From Flammulina velutipes (lineage: Eukaryota; Basidiomycota; Agaricomycetes; Agaricales; Physalacriaceae): a DNA stretch of 64,000 nt. Position numbers and translations under genes: made by a program. Location: assembly GCA_011800155.1 (NCBI GenBank), contig CM022372.1, positions 1,178,001 through 1,242,000 of the forward strand. The letters are read 5' to 3'. Below are positions 1 to 19,698 of the stretch, one piece after another (within the stretch, counting starts at the first letter, position 1; the number at the start of each line of letters is the position of its first letter). Under the pieces are notes generated by a model. That model was not told the DNA's origin, made no database searches, and saw nothing but the letters and a program-made list of their open reading frames with translations.

Positions 1-597
1 GCGAGCACAGGCTCTCGCTCTAGCCAAACAGCCTATCCTTCCACCTGAATACACTCCGGCGTGAAGCCGTTTCCGCTCTCCTTTCTTGGACCTGTACTGA
101 CATATCTTGTGGTTGCCTTGCTAGTATCTCTACACCATTCTCTTCCCATCGGAGCACGCACTTGTCGCACCTCATTGTGTTTTTTCTTCCTTCTATGCGG
201 ACTATCCATTTGCATATAGTTACTGGACTGTTGGTAGAAATCTGTTGGGGTCTTTACAATGTTTATGAACGGTGGACTGGCTGCGCCAATTTCCCCAGCG
301 TCAAATATGTAAATCGGAACTGCATTCGTGCTGAGGTCTGATTTTTTCCGATGGTAGGATATGATGACGGTCTCTTCCTCCACGAGCTCAGCCAACAGCC
401 AGCCATGCTCAAGAGTCCTGCACAAATTCGTAAGCAGTAGACACCCTTGAAAACAGATCACTGATTTACGACTCCTGCGCCACAATCTCCGAAGAATTTT
501 TCAATTTGTTGAAATCGGTCCACACAAGCTCTTGAAGTCGAGCACTCAAGTGCGCAAAACATTCAATGGTGTATTGCGACCTCCTGGAGGAATATAT
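1..597 (-). CDS. Unrecognised spliced gene, truncated by the left window edge
   Basis: A coding path on the minus strand can be followed from about 597 down to the window edge. An exon around 555-492 reads HLSARLQELVWTDFNKL and ends at a GT donor inside a Ser codon. A 50-nt intron ends at TTTGTGCAG, and the next exon continues in frame (LEHGWLLAELVEEETVII) to about 163. A second intron ends near CAACCACAAG, and a basic segment (KKGERKRL) then runs off the window. The hydrophilic composition, with a possible helical N-terminal part, suggests a soluble protein. I recognise no family, and the start codon is not identified. The splice phases agree, which is the main support; the model could be wrong at its 5' end. 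Confidence 0.35.
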
Positions 598-833
598 TGG
601 ACATCCTACACCATTGCAACCCGTCACCTACTCTTTCTCCGAAGAGCGCTCTCTGGGCCGCGCACGAACCTGAATCCTGACCGTCTTCGCAAAAAACGAA
701 GATCAGTGTTAATCGAGAATGCGCCTCCTAGTAAGTCGTCAGTCACCCACCACCCGAAGTCCAGAAGAGCATACACGTACCACACAACATTATTGAGATC
801 TCTTGTCACAGAATAAATGTGGTGAAAGCATTT

Positions 834-1712
834 TTAACCTGGCGCATGCTGAGACTCAGCGGGAGTAGGAAGAGGGCAAGGCGAGGCCAAGATCTTCTTG
901 AAGTACGAATCACGCTCGATCGACGTCCACGTCTTCGCTTTCATAAACATAGGGTCGGCGACGGTAACCCATGGATATTGGACTCGGGGAGACGTCCGGT
1001 AGACGTTGAGCACAATCCAGTCGGGCATGCCCAGCCGAGATCGAGCCTCTTGCTCGGGAATGAACCCAGCAGCGATGAGGCGATGGAGGGATTTGGCGTT
1101 CATAGGCTGTCGCGAGGTGTGGGGTGTCACAGAGCAATGCGCAAGTTCATACATAGCGCTCATAGGGTTGAACGTCTCTCGTGCTTGATTCTTGTTCCTG
1201 TCTGGGTTGAAGGCAAAGTCATGGACTTTGATGTTGTGAGCGGCTAGAATGGCACTTTGAGAGTCGGGATTGAATGGTTTCTCCTCTTCGACGATTTCGG
1301 TGGGAACGGGGGAGATGGAGCGTTCCGGATTCTGAAGGGGGTTGAGAAGGGCATAGCATGGACAGAACAAAGCACGTACCGACATCTCTACGTCATTGAC
1401 AACACTCGGTTGATATTGCTTTGCAAGAGGATCAACGTACGGTGAAGATGGTCTTGGGGACTGTATGTTGGCGGATGGGGCAAGGGGCAGAGGCTCCTTC
1501 ATCGATGTCGATCGTTGGAGTGGCATGTTCAAAGATTTCCAACTCCTCAGGGCGCGATAGAATGGAAAGCTGAAGGACCGATGCTGCGATGGCTTTATAA
1601 AGGTTGAGGGCGAGCGAGGTTTCCGAACATTGTGGCCATTGTTGTTGTTGTTGTATTGTTGGTGGCCCAAACTGTGGTGGCGGCTAACAATGGTAGATTT
1701 GGAGCGCATCAT
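834..1712 (-). CDS. Hypothetical basic protein with one in-frame intron
   Basis: The frame opens with two adjacent ATGs (MMRSKSTIV) and stops at TAA 834-836; upstream in the same frame there are only non-ATG starts. A 48-nt intron at 1332-1379 (GTACGTGC...CTTCAG) has a length divisible by three and contains no stop, so retained and spliced forms would both be readable; the spliced form joins DVEMS to NPERS. The N-terminal third is rich in Ser, Arg, His and Asn (run of five Asn) and looks disordered. The C-terminal part (ETFNPMSAMYELAHC, ARSRLGMPDWIVLNVY) looks folded. I do not recognise a domain. The gene is divergent from the otubain gene, with 168 bp between the start codons. Confidence 0.6.
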   Translation of the reverse strand: MMRSKSTIVSRHHSLGHQQYNNNNNGHNVRKPRSPSTFIKPSQHRSFSFPFYRALRSWKSLNMPLQRSTSMKEPLPLAPSANIQSPRPSSPYVDPLAKQYQPSVVNDVEMSVRALFCPCYALLNPLQNPERSISPVPTEIVEEEKPFNPDSQSAILAAHNIKVHDFAFNPDRNKNQARETFNPMSAMYELAHCSVTPHTSRQPMNAKSLHRLIAAGFIPEQEARSRLGMPDWIVLNVYRTSPRVQYPWVTVADPMFMKAKTWTSIERDSYFKKILASPCPLPTPAESQHAPG

Positions 1713-1880
1713 ACGAGAGTTGTGTGGATGGTAAATGGAAATGAGAACAAAGAATGCTGCCGTCGTCGAAGGTGTTGCCACTGTTGATGATGGTCAATGA
1801 TTGAGTCAAGATCGGACCGGGGTTTCATCGACTTGCCAAACGTGATCGCGCACCGATCTCGGCGTTGCCCTTCCACAGCC

Positions 1881-3294
1881 ATGGACCAGGACAATAATCA
1901 AGTCCCTCCTACTCCAGTTGCCCGTTAGCAGCTTGGCTTTTGTGATTCCCCTTCTGATTATTGTCTCCCAGCAAAGATCGGTACCACCTCTCTCCCAGAG
2001 GTCACCGATGAACCACCAAGCCAGGCAACAATCCCAGTGACGGAAGAAACAGGTGCGGGATCAGTTATTTGGATGGAATTCTCGAACAGTGCCCAGCTCA
2101 GTCAATATGTAGACTTGTCTAAACTAACAGCAGCGCAAGTATACGATTTGAATCAGGTTAGGCGGCTATTTGGATGAGCGATCGTCCGTCTGACGAGTCC
2201 AATTAGACATTGTTCGAAGAGGCGTCAGATGTTGGGCGTCCCCTGATAGACCAGATCGCTCCGATTTCGGCTTTGCGCACTGAATATGAGAATGGCAACC
2301 CTTCCTTCTTGAAGCAAATCGATTGGCTCACCGGGAAGGGTTATCACTACATTCGAAGGACGAGAGGTATAGGATCATCTTTTTGACTGAAATATTTACC
2401 GACCATCCCACAGGCGACGGTGACTGCTTCTATCGATGTAACGATCTCCGTTTCCTACATCGTCCGAATGCTTAGATGTTAACACAGCTGTGGCGTTCGC
2501 GTACGTAGAGCGCATCTTGTCAGCCCTGAAACCAGCAAAGGCTGCCGAGAAAGGAATCGCTATTCTCAAAGCCACGCTACCCATGCTGGAGAACGTCGGT
2601 TTCCAGAAGCTCGTTTTTGAGGATTTCTACGATGTCCTCGAATCACTGCTCAACAAGGTGGCTACTCCAGACCCTATTACCAAGAGAAGGCTGGACAGTA
2701 TGCAATTGCTAGAAGCTTTCCAGTCTCCAGAAGGTACCGTTTCCTTCGCAAAGACTTTCCTTGGCCGATAAAATAACTAACTCTGGCCCAGTGTCAAATT
2801 CAATTGTCGTGTACCTCCGCCTCTTGACCGTAAGTCTCACTTTAATTCCTGCGTGCGCACAATGCCGAGAGCTCACATAGTCTGCTCAAATTCGCATCGA
2901 CCCGGACGCATTCGCTCCCTTCCTGTTCCATCCCGAGCTAGGCGAGATGATGGAGGTTCGTGAATTCTGCGAAACCTTTGTCGAAGCCGTGAGCAAAGAA
3001 GCTGGTATTCCCACCCTTGCATCTAGTACGACCTCACCCTAATAACATACAGATCACGTCCAAATGACTGCTCTCTCGCGCGCACTTGAGCTCAACATTG
3101 ACGTGGCGTACCTAGACGGACGTAGCCCTATCGGACAAGTCGATTTTGTGCAATTCAGGAATCCGCCTGAGTCTACGGAGACGCCGATAACGCTGTTGTA
3201 CAGGTTCGTGTTTTTGTTGTTAGTGCTTGACAGCTTCATCTGACTGTACGCTCTTAGGCCTGGGCATTACGATATTCTGCTGCATGCTGAATGA
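1881..3294 (+). CDS. Otubain-type ubiquitin thioesterase (OTU cysteine protease, peptidase C65)
   Basis: This is an OTUB1-like deubiquitinase, a family that cleaves ubiquitin (typically Lys48) chains and can also inhibit E2 enzymes. The start ATG 1881 encodes MDQDNNQVPPTP; a first intron at 1924-1971 restores the frame into KIGTTSLPEVTDE. After two further introns comes the catalytic motif RGDGDCFYR near 2414 (Asp and Cys of the active site), split by an intron and followed by SVAFAYVERIL. Later exons carry the ubiquitin-binding helical region (DPITKRRLDSMQLLEAFQ) and the C-terminal catalytic His in RPGHYDILLHAE, ending at TGA 3292-3294. Length is about 300 residues, normal for fungal otubains. 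At least seven short introns are needed. I see no sign of inactivation. Confidence 0.93.
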
Positions 3295-3767
3295 AGATGC
3301 GTGGCGGATAGGAAAGAACACTCGATTTGAGATTTCGGACGATGTACTTGACTCAACGAGTTTAAATGGTCTTTTTCTACAGTATGTAGTGTAATGATGT
3401 TGCTATAGGCGCTAAGCGTACGTTCAAAAACACTACTACTACCAAAGACTCCCTCTACGTACTTACATGCCCTGTAATTTGATACATATATAGATAAATG
3501 TGTTCTACTGATATAATATGGCAGACAGATGGTGGTAGATGACCGTGACATGAATTAAGTGGCGGTGACAACAATTAGGCCGGAGGATATGGTGTGCGAC
3601 GGTCCGGATACCGGGATTAACGGTGTTGGTGGTGGGTAGGATAGGACGCGACTGTCGACGTGAACAACGCGAGGGTGTTCGTGATTGGGCGCCGATCATC
3701 AATGATCATCGTTGCGCGATTCGAAGGAGGAGATGGGATGGAAGGGGTGGTCAGGAACTGTCTGCGT

Positions 3768-3869
3768 TCAGAAGAACACTGGGGCAGTGGACGAGGCTGC
3801 TCCCTGTACGGTTTGTGTGCCCGAGCCTTGTCCAGAGGGTTTGGAGCTGGAGTTGCTTTGGCCTGGCAT
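3768..3869 (-). CDS. Possible 33-residue Ser/Gly/Thr-rich small protein
   Basis: ATG 3869 opens a short frame on the minus strand, MPGQSNSSSKPSGQGSGTQ, continuing to ...TAPVFF and TGA at 3768-3770. The composition (Ser, Gly, Thr, Ala) is protein-like rather than random, and the upstream side has TC/CA-rich sequence of the kind seen before fungal starts. It may be only the first exon of a longer spliced gene running toward 3560, but I could not find a convincing continuation. I recognise no family. Confidence 0.25.
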   Translation of the reverse strand: MPGQSNSSSKPSGQGSGTQTVQGAASSTAPVFF

Positions 3870-4892
3870 GATGATGTAGGAGAGTAGTTGTTGTTGGTGG
3901 AGGTGGTGGTGGTGCGGGTAGTGGTGGTATAAGCGTTAGTGCGCAGAAACTGAAGAGTCAGAAGCCCAAACCCCCGAGCCCTATATAGTGTCGCCCAGAT
4001 TAGAATGCCGCGTCAAAGATGACTCCTGCTGGTGCACCGCGTCGATCAAAACACACAAAAGCGCTCAGTTGAAGGAAAACAACCCGTCCAGGCATCAGGT
4101 CGGCCCGCGCTATGATTCGACGCCCGTATCGTTTCACAGCTATTTCCGGTTTCGCGCATGCTGTCCTTATTCCGTTTTTGGAGGGAATGCGCACTGCAAA
4201 GTTGTTGGCGGAGCCATTAGGCAAAGTCCCTTTGCTCGTTCGCACAGCTTTTGCCGCCCGCGTGGTGGGCTGGACTTTCTGATTTTTTACGAGATGATTC
4301 GGGGATTGATTCTGTTTTGAAGAGTGAGTACGAGGAGGAGGGGTACACTGGGCAATTTGAATCATGGTAAGATTTACTAACATATCACGGGTTACGATTT
4401 GTGAGCTCGGAATGAGACCGAAAGATAATCCCAAACGTACTATATCCAACAGGTAATGTTGGGACATAGTACTAGCCATAGGCCAGATTACTACCACTCC
4501 GGTGCTGTGCGAAGACCGCCGTCGATCTAGAGAAGGATTTCGGGAGAGTAATTAATCTTCACTGCTTTTTGCCCATTGGAGCGCGTTGGCGTTGGGTACG
4601 GAACGCCCTGAGTCATCGACCTACATCGTGCAAAAACCAGTGCGTTCATCCAGCACCGAGTCGGACACGCTGGCGGGCTCTAACGCATGAATCTAGTTGC
4701 CAAACCAACTTTAGAATTTGAAATCTATGGAAGAACGAGCGTATCAATATCACGGAATCTCGCCAAATTTAGGACGTACGGCTGGTCTTATCGGCGAAAG
4801 AGCTGAGATGAAGAGTGTACTAGGGAAATTAGCGTTACGATCATGACGCCACAATCAAAGGATTGTCTAGTTCTGTGTGTCCTTGTTTGTTT

Positions 4893-4910
4893 TCTCTCTC
4901 TCTCTCTCTC
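4893..4910. repeat. CT dinucleotide microsatellite
   Basis: An uninterrupted TC/CT run of about nine units lies in the gene-poor interval, followed by an imperfect CCTCTCC extension. Confidence 0.9.
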
Positions 4911-5674
4911 CCTCTCCTGCAACCCTCTCATCTTCCTCTTGTCGGCGATGAGATTCTGGAATGTCTCCGCTAACGCCGCGTATCAGCCACAACTTGCGCA
5001 GTGGACAAATCATGTCGAGCATTCAATTCCTTCACCGACTGGTGCCTATGTCGTACACACGCGCTATACTGTAACCCCTCGAATACCTGGGCTGGGACTT
5101 GACACACGGCGGTCATAGAGTCGTATACTGCGGCGCCTTGCTTGACCGTTGACTGAAATCTGAGACGAGTACACTTGAAGTTCGGAAGACGCTGGTATGT
5201 CCGTCGACGTATACCTCGGTGGATGCGTCACGGTCTCGGCTTTATTAGAGGTTGTACTCTCGCTTCCGCAGGTACCTCGCAGTAAATCTCGAGCTTGACT
5301 ATCAATACCCGATTCCCCGGGGAGTTTCCATCTCTCCAGCAAATCTCCTTGGGATTTCCGCCTGTCGGTAGATGTAACTTCAATCCAGTGCTATGTTTGA
5401 ATCATCTCCGTCCCTACACCGTAAAGTGTCGTATTTTGCCCCCATTCTCGGTGGTTCAGACAGTGGCGGGTACATTCCACAACTTAATAATAAACTGGCT
5501 GCTGAGAAATTCACCTCCGATGCGATTCTGCCGGGAATGAGCTCGGGACCGACATGAATAGAGTACGAGCGTGGGACATTTCTTGCTTGATAGACACGTG
5601 GCTGTTATGCACCTTTGCTGGTGACGTCCATCCTTCATTGCACGGGGGCTCACTGAGCCGGAGACCGTGCGCCC

Positions 5675-6680
5675 ATGGCCATCATGGACAACAGCGAAAA
5701 CGACATGATGCAGATATGGAACCTCATCCTCGAACTCAGCGAGCAGCTCAACCAGAATCGCCAACTATCCGCGTCGCTACACGCCCAAGTCGCGAACTCA
5801 AAGGTGGGGGGTGACTGAACGGTCAATTGCTACGTGCTGAATGAAGCAGAATCAAGCTGTGCATAACAAGACGGGCTTTGTGCTGAGGCGGTTTAATCTG
5901 GACAAGAACCAGGGTGCGTTTCTTGGAGATTCGGAAGGACGCGTTTTCTGACTTTTCCTTCTTCTCGGGATGAAGATGTATACGATGCCGAGCTGGGAAA
6001 GATGAATAATGCGATTCGGGAGGAGAATGCCCATCTGCAATATGATAACAAGCACCTCAATACACTTATCAAAGAGTATGAGCAGACGCTGGAGACACTG
6101 ATGAGTGCGTGTCCTTTCCCGTTGTTCCGCTTGACAAGAAACTCATTCGGCGCGTCATCTACTTAGCCAACTTCCGAAATCGAGCTGTATGTTTTTTCTT
6201 TTTCTATTTGTACGTCATCTCATACGACTTCCTTTCCTTTAGCAAGACGTGCAAGAACGCGAGCTTTCGTTAATCCGCGATTATGAAACCCGGCTGTTGG
6301 CCTTGGAAGAGCAAAACGCAGCGCGAGATCTGGAGACGAGCACTGCTGTTTCCCAGACTATAGCGCGTCTTTCTGAGATAATGCGACGGGTCCTCCGGGC
6401 GCATACTGGTGAGGATGTGGACCCCGATATGGACCCGGAGGAGGCGGCGAAATTTGTTGAACAAGCTCTGGAGAGGGAGATTGAGCTGGCGCGGCTGGGG
6501 AAGGAGAATGAGGAGTTGAAGAGAATGCTGGGGATACTACCACCGTTGACAAGGGAGGATCTGGTTAAGGAAGAGCCGAAGCCATTTTACGATGGGGGGA
6601 GGATCCAGCGGACGGCGAGTGCGATTCCAATGAACGAAGGTCCATTTGGAACGTATAAAAGGGCGAGGCCGTCTGCGTGA
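5675..6680 (+). CDS. SIKE/FGFR1OP2-family coiled-coil protein
   Basis: The spliced protein (about 260 residues) is a long alpha-helical coiled coil resembling the FGFR1OP2/SIKE family, whose animal members are adaptors of the STRIPAK phosphatase-kinase complex. The diagnostic core is IREENAHLQYDNKHLNTLIK followed by EYEQTLETLM and NFRNRAQDVQ, matching the family's 'EN..L..EN..L...L.E.Q..LE.IM..YR' pattern. Two in-frame ATGs, 5675 (MAIMDNS) and 5684 (MDNS), are possible starts. Introns lie after ...VANSK, near 5915-5974, near 6103-6166 and before QDVQERELS. The C-terminal exon (6242-6680) adds a second helical stretch and a basic tail ending in RARPSA. A role in a fungal STRIPAK-like complex is inference from the family. 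Confidence 0.85.
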
Positions 6681-7108
6681 AGTTGGTTGGACAACTAAAT
6701 TATACGTGAGTTTGACGTTTTTCTGGTTCTGGAAAGCTGGAGACGTATGCTTATTACTATGGATTCGCAGTGGATGGATGTTAATTATGTAGAAAGAATT
6801 GTATGCATGTCATATTCTTCGTGTCACCGAGCCTGCGCCACAGATGTGGACGTTGACAGTTGGCGTGCCGCGCGGTGTTGCTATCATCACGATGAGCTGA
6901 TAATTACTCGGAGGCCGCCACACAGGCGAAAGCGTGGGTTCTGGAATTTAGATGGGTCGGGGCTGCAACGTGCCAAAGGAAGAGAGGAATTAGGAAAATT
7001 AATTATTGTAACCCTAAAATCGGCACAGGGTCCGAAGAATTGTAGTTTGCACCCGTTCAAGGTTTTGCTTTGAATCCCTGTATATGTAAGGGGGTTTGCT
7101 TTTCTTCC
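6681..7108. other. Intergenic, no gene seen
   Basis: This interval lies between the SIKE-like gene and the PH-domain gene on the same strand. I see no splice-consistent coding and no RNA gene; it probably holds the 3' UTR of the first and the promoter of the second. Confidence 0.6.
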
Positions 7109-10100
7109 ATGTCCGTCACTATGCTCGACGGCGCAGTCGACAGCAATGCGCTGTCCAACGCCAAGGTCCGTGTTCTACGGCCACAACAACTGACAAGGCA
7201 TATGCTTACTCTGGTACTTACAGTTGCCGTTTCTTTCTTCTCCACCGTCCACGTCCTTTCCCGACCCCAGAGCGATGCCCTCGTCGTCCTCGCATTTGAC
7301 CTATCATCACGAGTATGGCACCAGAACCGTGGTCATGGATACCAAGGGAAAGGGGAAAGAGCGTGACTTTTCGGCAGTGGCTTCAGTGGATAGTATCACG
7401 ACCTCTGCGAATGACGGTGCGTATATGCGTCTTTCAGTGGCTGGGAAGCCGTATCTGACTATCTGCAGCTGTAGAGAGAACATCAACCGAGAGGCCTGTG
7501 CCATCGTCGCCAGCCAAACGTACACGAGGCAGTCTGCTCATCGTGGCCTCGGACGCACTGGGGATTAGATTCGGGAAACGGCGCAAGTCTATCCGTCAGC
7601 CGCTGCCTCCAATTCCTATGCCAATCATACTTCCCGGTGTTATGGAAATCTCTGCACCGCGTCCGGATGCTGAAGAGGAAGAACGACAGCAGCTACGCGA
7701 CGCTGCAGCGCAGGCCATAGGCTTGACTTCGTCGTTGCTTCAGCCCGACGTTCCTGCCGTCGTCGACGAGCCCAGTCCAGTCTATCCCGAACCTGGACAG
7801 CCGCTAGAGGAACCAACTCCTATCTCACCCCCGTTTTCGGTCACAAACTTTCGTCCGCGCTCAATCACGATTCACAGTCGGACTAACTCTGTGACGCCCA
7901 TCCCGATACCCGCTTTCCCTTCTTCTCCCGCTGCCCTCTCTCAGTTCATCCAGGCTTCCGCAACGCTGCCAAAGTATTACACCCCTTCTTCTCTTCGCAT
8001 CTTTGCGCTATCCAGGCAGTGGAAGCATCGCCATCTGATGCTTACCCAGCCAATAGGCTTCGTTACTACAAATTCAACTCCAGCCGTCTCTTACCTTCAT
8101 CTCTTCAAGACGTCAGGCGGCGAAGAGAAGGAGCTCGAGCGTCTCGAGATCAATGAGCACAGCGTCGTATTTGTCGCAGAGGAGGAAGTCAGTGGACGAC
8201 GTCAGGTTGTCAAAGTCGGCGGCACCGACGTGGGAGCACTCAAAAAGGAGTTCAATCACGAAGAAGGTGGTCGGACTATGTGGTTCTTACAGATCCGTGA
8301 CCAGAACGAAGCTCAAAAATGGATCACCATCATCAAGCAATCCATCTTTGGCCAGAAGTACGTTCTGTTCCTCCTTCTTGCATCTGTTGAGCTCAACAAG
8401 TGATAGAGCCGCCCGGGCAGGTCTTGGTTCCCAAGGCAGTTTCATTCCTGGCGTCGAACCTCGTGGTGATATGGACGTCATGCTTTCGATGCGTGTGCAG
8501 GGCATCGTCAACTCTCCTGTTGACAAGCATAGATCTCAAGACCTCCACTCCTCTTCATCACGCCCGGGCTCATCTGGACAGGACCCGACAGCGTCTTCTT
8601 CTTCTTCAACGCGTTCGGTCCGCACTACAACGCCGCGTACAGCTCCCGCAGGCGCCGTATCTACTCTCAAAGGATTGTTTGCCAGCAGCACTCGTCCTCG
8701 ATCTAGTTCACGGTCTACCTCTGCAGAATGTGACGTCCAGACTCTGGGATCGACGCCGCCTAATCCACCCATGCCGATTGCCCAATTCGAACCTGCGCGG
8801 GCAGAGGACCTCGACCAGAAGATCATCACAGACGAGGAACTTGCAGCCACGCCTCGATTTACGCATCCCTTTAGCCCAAATACCTCATGGGATCGCGCGA
8901 ATCGTGCTTTGTCCATGGGTGCCGTGCCACTGCAGCCTCCACCTCGCAAGCGATGGACGGCGACTACGGATATCTCGATGTACCAACATCTGAACGGCAA
9001 CCAGAGCGACACGGGTGTTGTCCAAGACCGTGAACCATCAGAGGAGCTACCAAATCCTCTGGCAAGCGGACACTTGTTTGGAACACCCGAACAAAAACCT
9101 CGGGAACCTTCCATCCTGAGCGTTTCTACCATAGGGTCTGCAGATCGGACGAGCACTACCAGTACGAGGAGGAGCTCTAGTGTCAAGAGGTGGTCGAGAC
9201 AACTACCGTTACCGAAACGATTAACACCTCCCAATGGACCCCCTCCTGATATCCCTGTTAACCAATCTCCTCCTCGAGGAAAGTTACACCCGAACGACGG
9301 TGGTTCTCCAAGTCGTGATTCCGCCTCTATACGTTCTGCGAGAAGTGGAAAGAGCTATGTCTCAACACTACCATCGTTCTCCAAACGGACGTCTGTCTCC
9401 TCGGTAATGAGTGTGAGCACGACGAGCACTTCGCATTCGATTGCGCCGTCGCAGAACAGCAGTATCCTTCTACATGCACGTCCTGGTTCGTCACATCGGA
9501 CATCCATGCCTCCTCCACAGCGACCAGCTCCGACGAGTGCACTGCCCCCTGCACCTGTTGACGACACTGAATCCTTCCGAAAGTCTGCAGCTAGACGGTC
9601 GTTTAGGCTGTCTTTGAAAGCACCTAAACCTCCCCCAACTATGTCCCCGCCTCCCGCACCGCACGACTATCGTTCGCGCCGCAGCAGTGCGAACGTTGCG
9701 GTGAAGAACTACCTTGCGCCTATACCATCCTCGCCGAACCCTTCCATGTCTCCTCTGCGGCCCCCGTCCTCCGCCCCCTCTACCACATTCGCGCCACCCC
9801 CAGTAGACGCTGCAAAGCAGCGCCTGCGCATCCTGAGCGCACCCTCCCCGACCACAAACCCCATGCCCTTCCTGACGCCCACGCCCCCCCTCACCCCAAG
9901 TGATAAATTCAACTACGACCAGAGCAGTTACCTGCAGTTGTACACGCCCATAACGCCTACTACGCCGAAGATATACGTGCCGACGACGACGGTGGGGGAC
10001 GACGAGCCTGTGTTGAGGTCGTTGTCTCCGCCTCCGCGAAGGATGTCGAAGCAGGCGGCGGAGAGGGATCGGGATCGAGATCGGGAGTATAGGGAGCGCG

Positions 10101-10180
10101 CGGTACCGGACCCACAGAACGTACCCCTCCCTAACACACCCCGCGGGTCTGTCGTGTCGCTGGGACTTTTCACGATGTGA
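7109..10180 (+). CDS. Large PH-domain protein with a disordered Ser/Pro-rich C-terminus
   Basis: Exon 1 (7109-7165, MSVTMLDGAVDSNALSNAK) splices in phase to LPFLSSPPSTSF and on through MPSSSSHLTYHHEYG. A second intron at about 7418-7469 leads into AVERTSTERPVPSSPAK. A pleckstrin-homology-like domain lies at roughly residues 245-375: PKYYTPSSLRIFALSRQWKH, RHLMLTQ, then the C-terminal helix WFLQIRDQNEAQKWITIIK with the invariant Trp. An intron at 8358-8406 joins IFGQK to AARAGLGSQ. The remaining 590 or so residues are rich in Ser, Pro, Thr and Arg, with many basic Ser-Pro and RRSS sites, typical of phospho-regulated scaffolds. Total length is about 970 residues. The domain suggests membrane phosphoinositide binding or a role in polarity; no specific orthologue is recognised. 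Confidence 0.85.
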
Positions 10181-10633
10181 CAGTAATGTACTTAGATGAT
10201 TTACCTCTTTGTTAGAGTCGCATTCTTTCCTTTCCTTTTCCCTTTTTTCTCGATGTGGATTTGGGTCATGTTTACTTATTCAGTTTGTTATTTTGCTTTG
10301 CTTATGATGTAACGCCTCAATGGAATGTAGTTTTACGATCATGGTGTTTGGGAGGAAGAGGCCAGCGCAGAACTTCGTGGGCGCAAATCAGCTTTAGATT
10401 TTGTAAGTTTGAGTAGATGTGAGTCTTACAACACTCTAGGTGTACTACGAAAAGTTCCCAACCCAAGTTTACTGTGAACTGAACTCTTCGGAGATGTCCA
10501 GAGCATGCGCCACACTTATTTTGGCCACGTTCACACATCCTTGCATTAGACGTTCATGATTCTCTGATACGTACTCTACTACTACATATAATTACACAAA
10601 AAATAAATGCTGAGAGCCCTAAAACAACACGTA
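10181..10633. other. Convergent 3' intergenic region
   Basis: This is the space between the stops of the convergent PH-domain and PRP8 genes. It begins with T-rich sequence (CTTTCCTTTTCCCTTTTTTC near 10225) that fits 3' UTR or termination signals. No gene is seen. Confidence 0.6.
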
Positions 10634-19464
<8,831 letters not shown>

Positions 19465-19698
19465 CGTGCAAGACGATGCGTAGAGCGTCGGTTGCAGGCT
19501 GAGAAAGAGAAACTGAAGCTTATGTAATCTGTGTTTGCGTGTCTTTGCCTCCAGTCAACACCTCTCGGAGCCGGCACTGGCAGAGAAATACTGTTTAACT
19601 GTGCGACTAAACTTCGATGCAGTGGTTATGTGGTTATCCTGTACATGAAGCACCCCAAGGGTAATAATATTATACGAACTAAACCCCGAGGAATACTA

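Larger units (their letters stand above)
3295..5674. other. Gene-poor stretch of about 2.4 kb
   Basis: Apart from the tiny ORF at 3768-3869, I see no convincing gene on either strand. The longer open frames here (for example minus 4000-4497) have no recognisable motif and no splice-consistent continuation. The stretch contains GGT/GTT-rich simple sequence at about 3888-3935 and a CT microsatellite at 4893-4910. An RNA gene or an unconserved small protein cannot be excluded by eye. Confidence 0.5.

Noticed and set aside
4000..4497. Minus-strand 165-codon ORF in the gene-poor stretch
   Set aside because: No motif, no plausible promoter-to-stop splice structure, and mixed composition; may be chance.
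4893..4910. CT repeat as a regulatory or structural element
   Set aside because: No gene start follows at a sensible distance; treated only as a microsatellite.
8536..9234. Minus-strand 232-codon ORF within the PH-domain gene
   Set aside because: Antisense of the Ser/Pro-rich C-terminal region; codon bias makes such frames open by chance.
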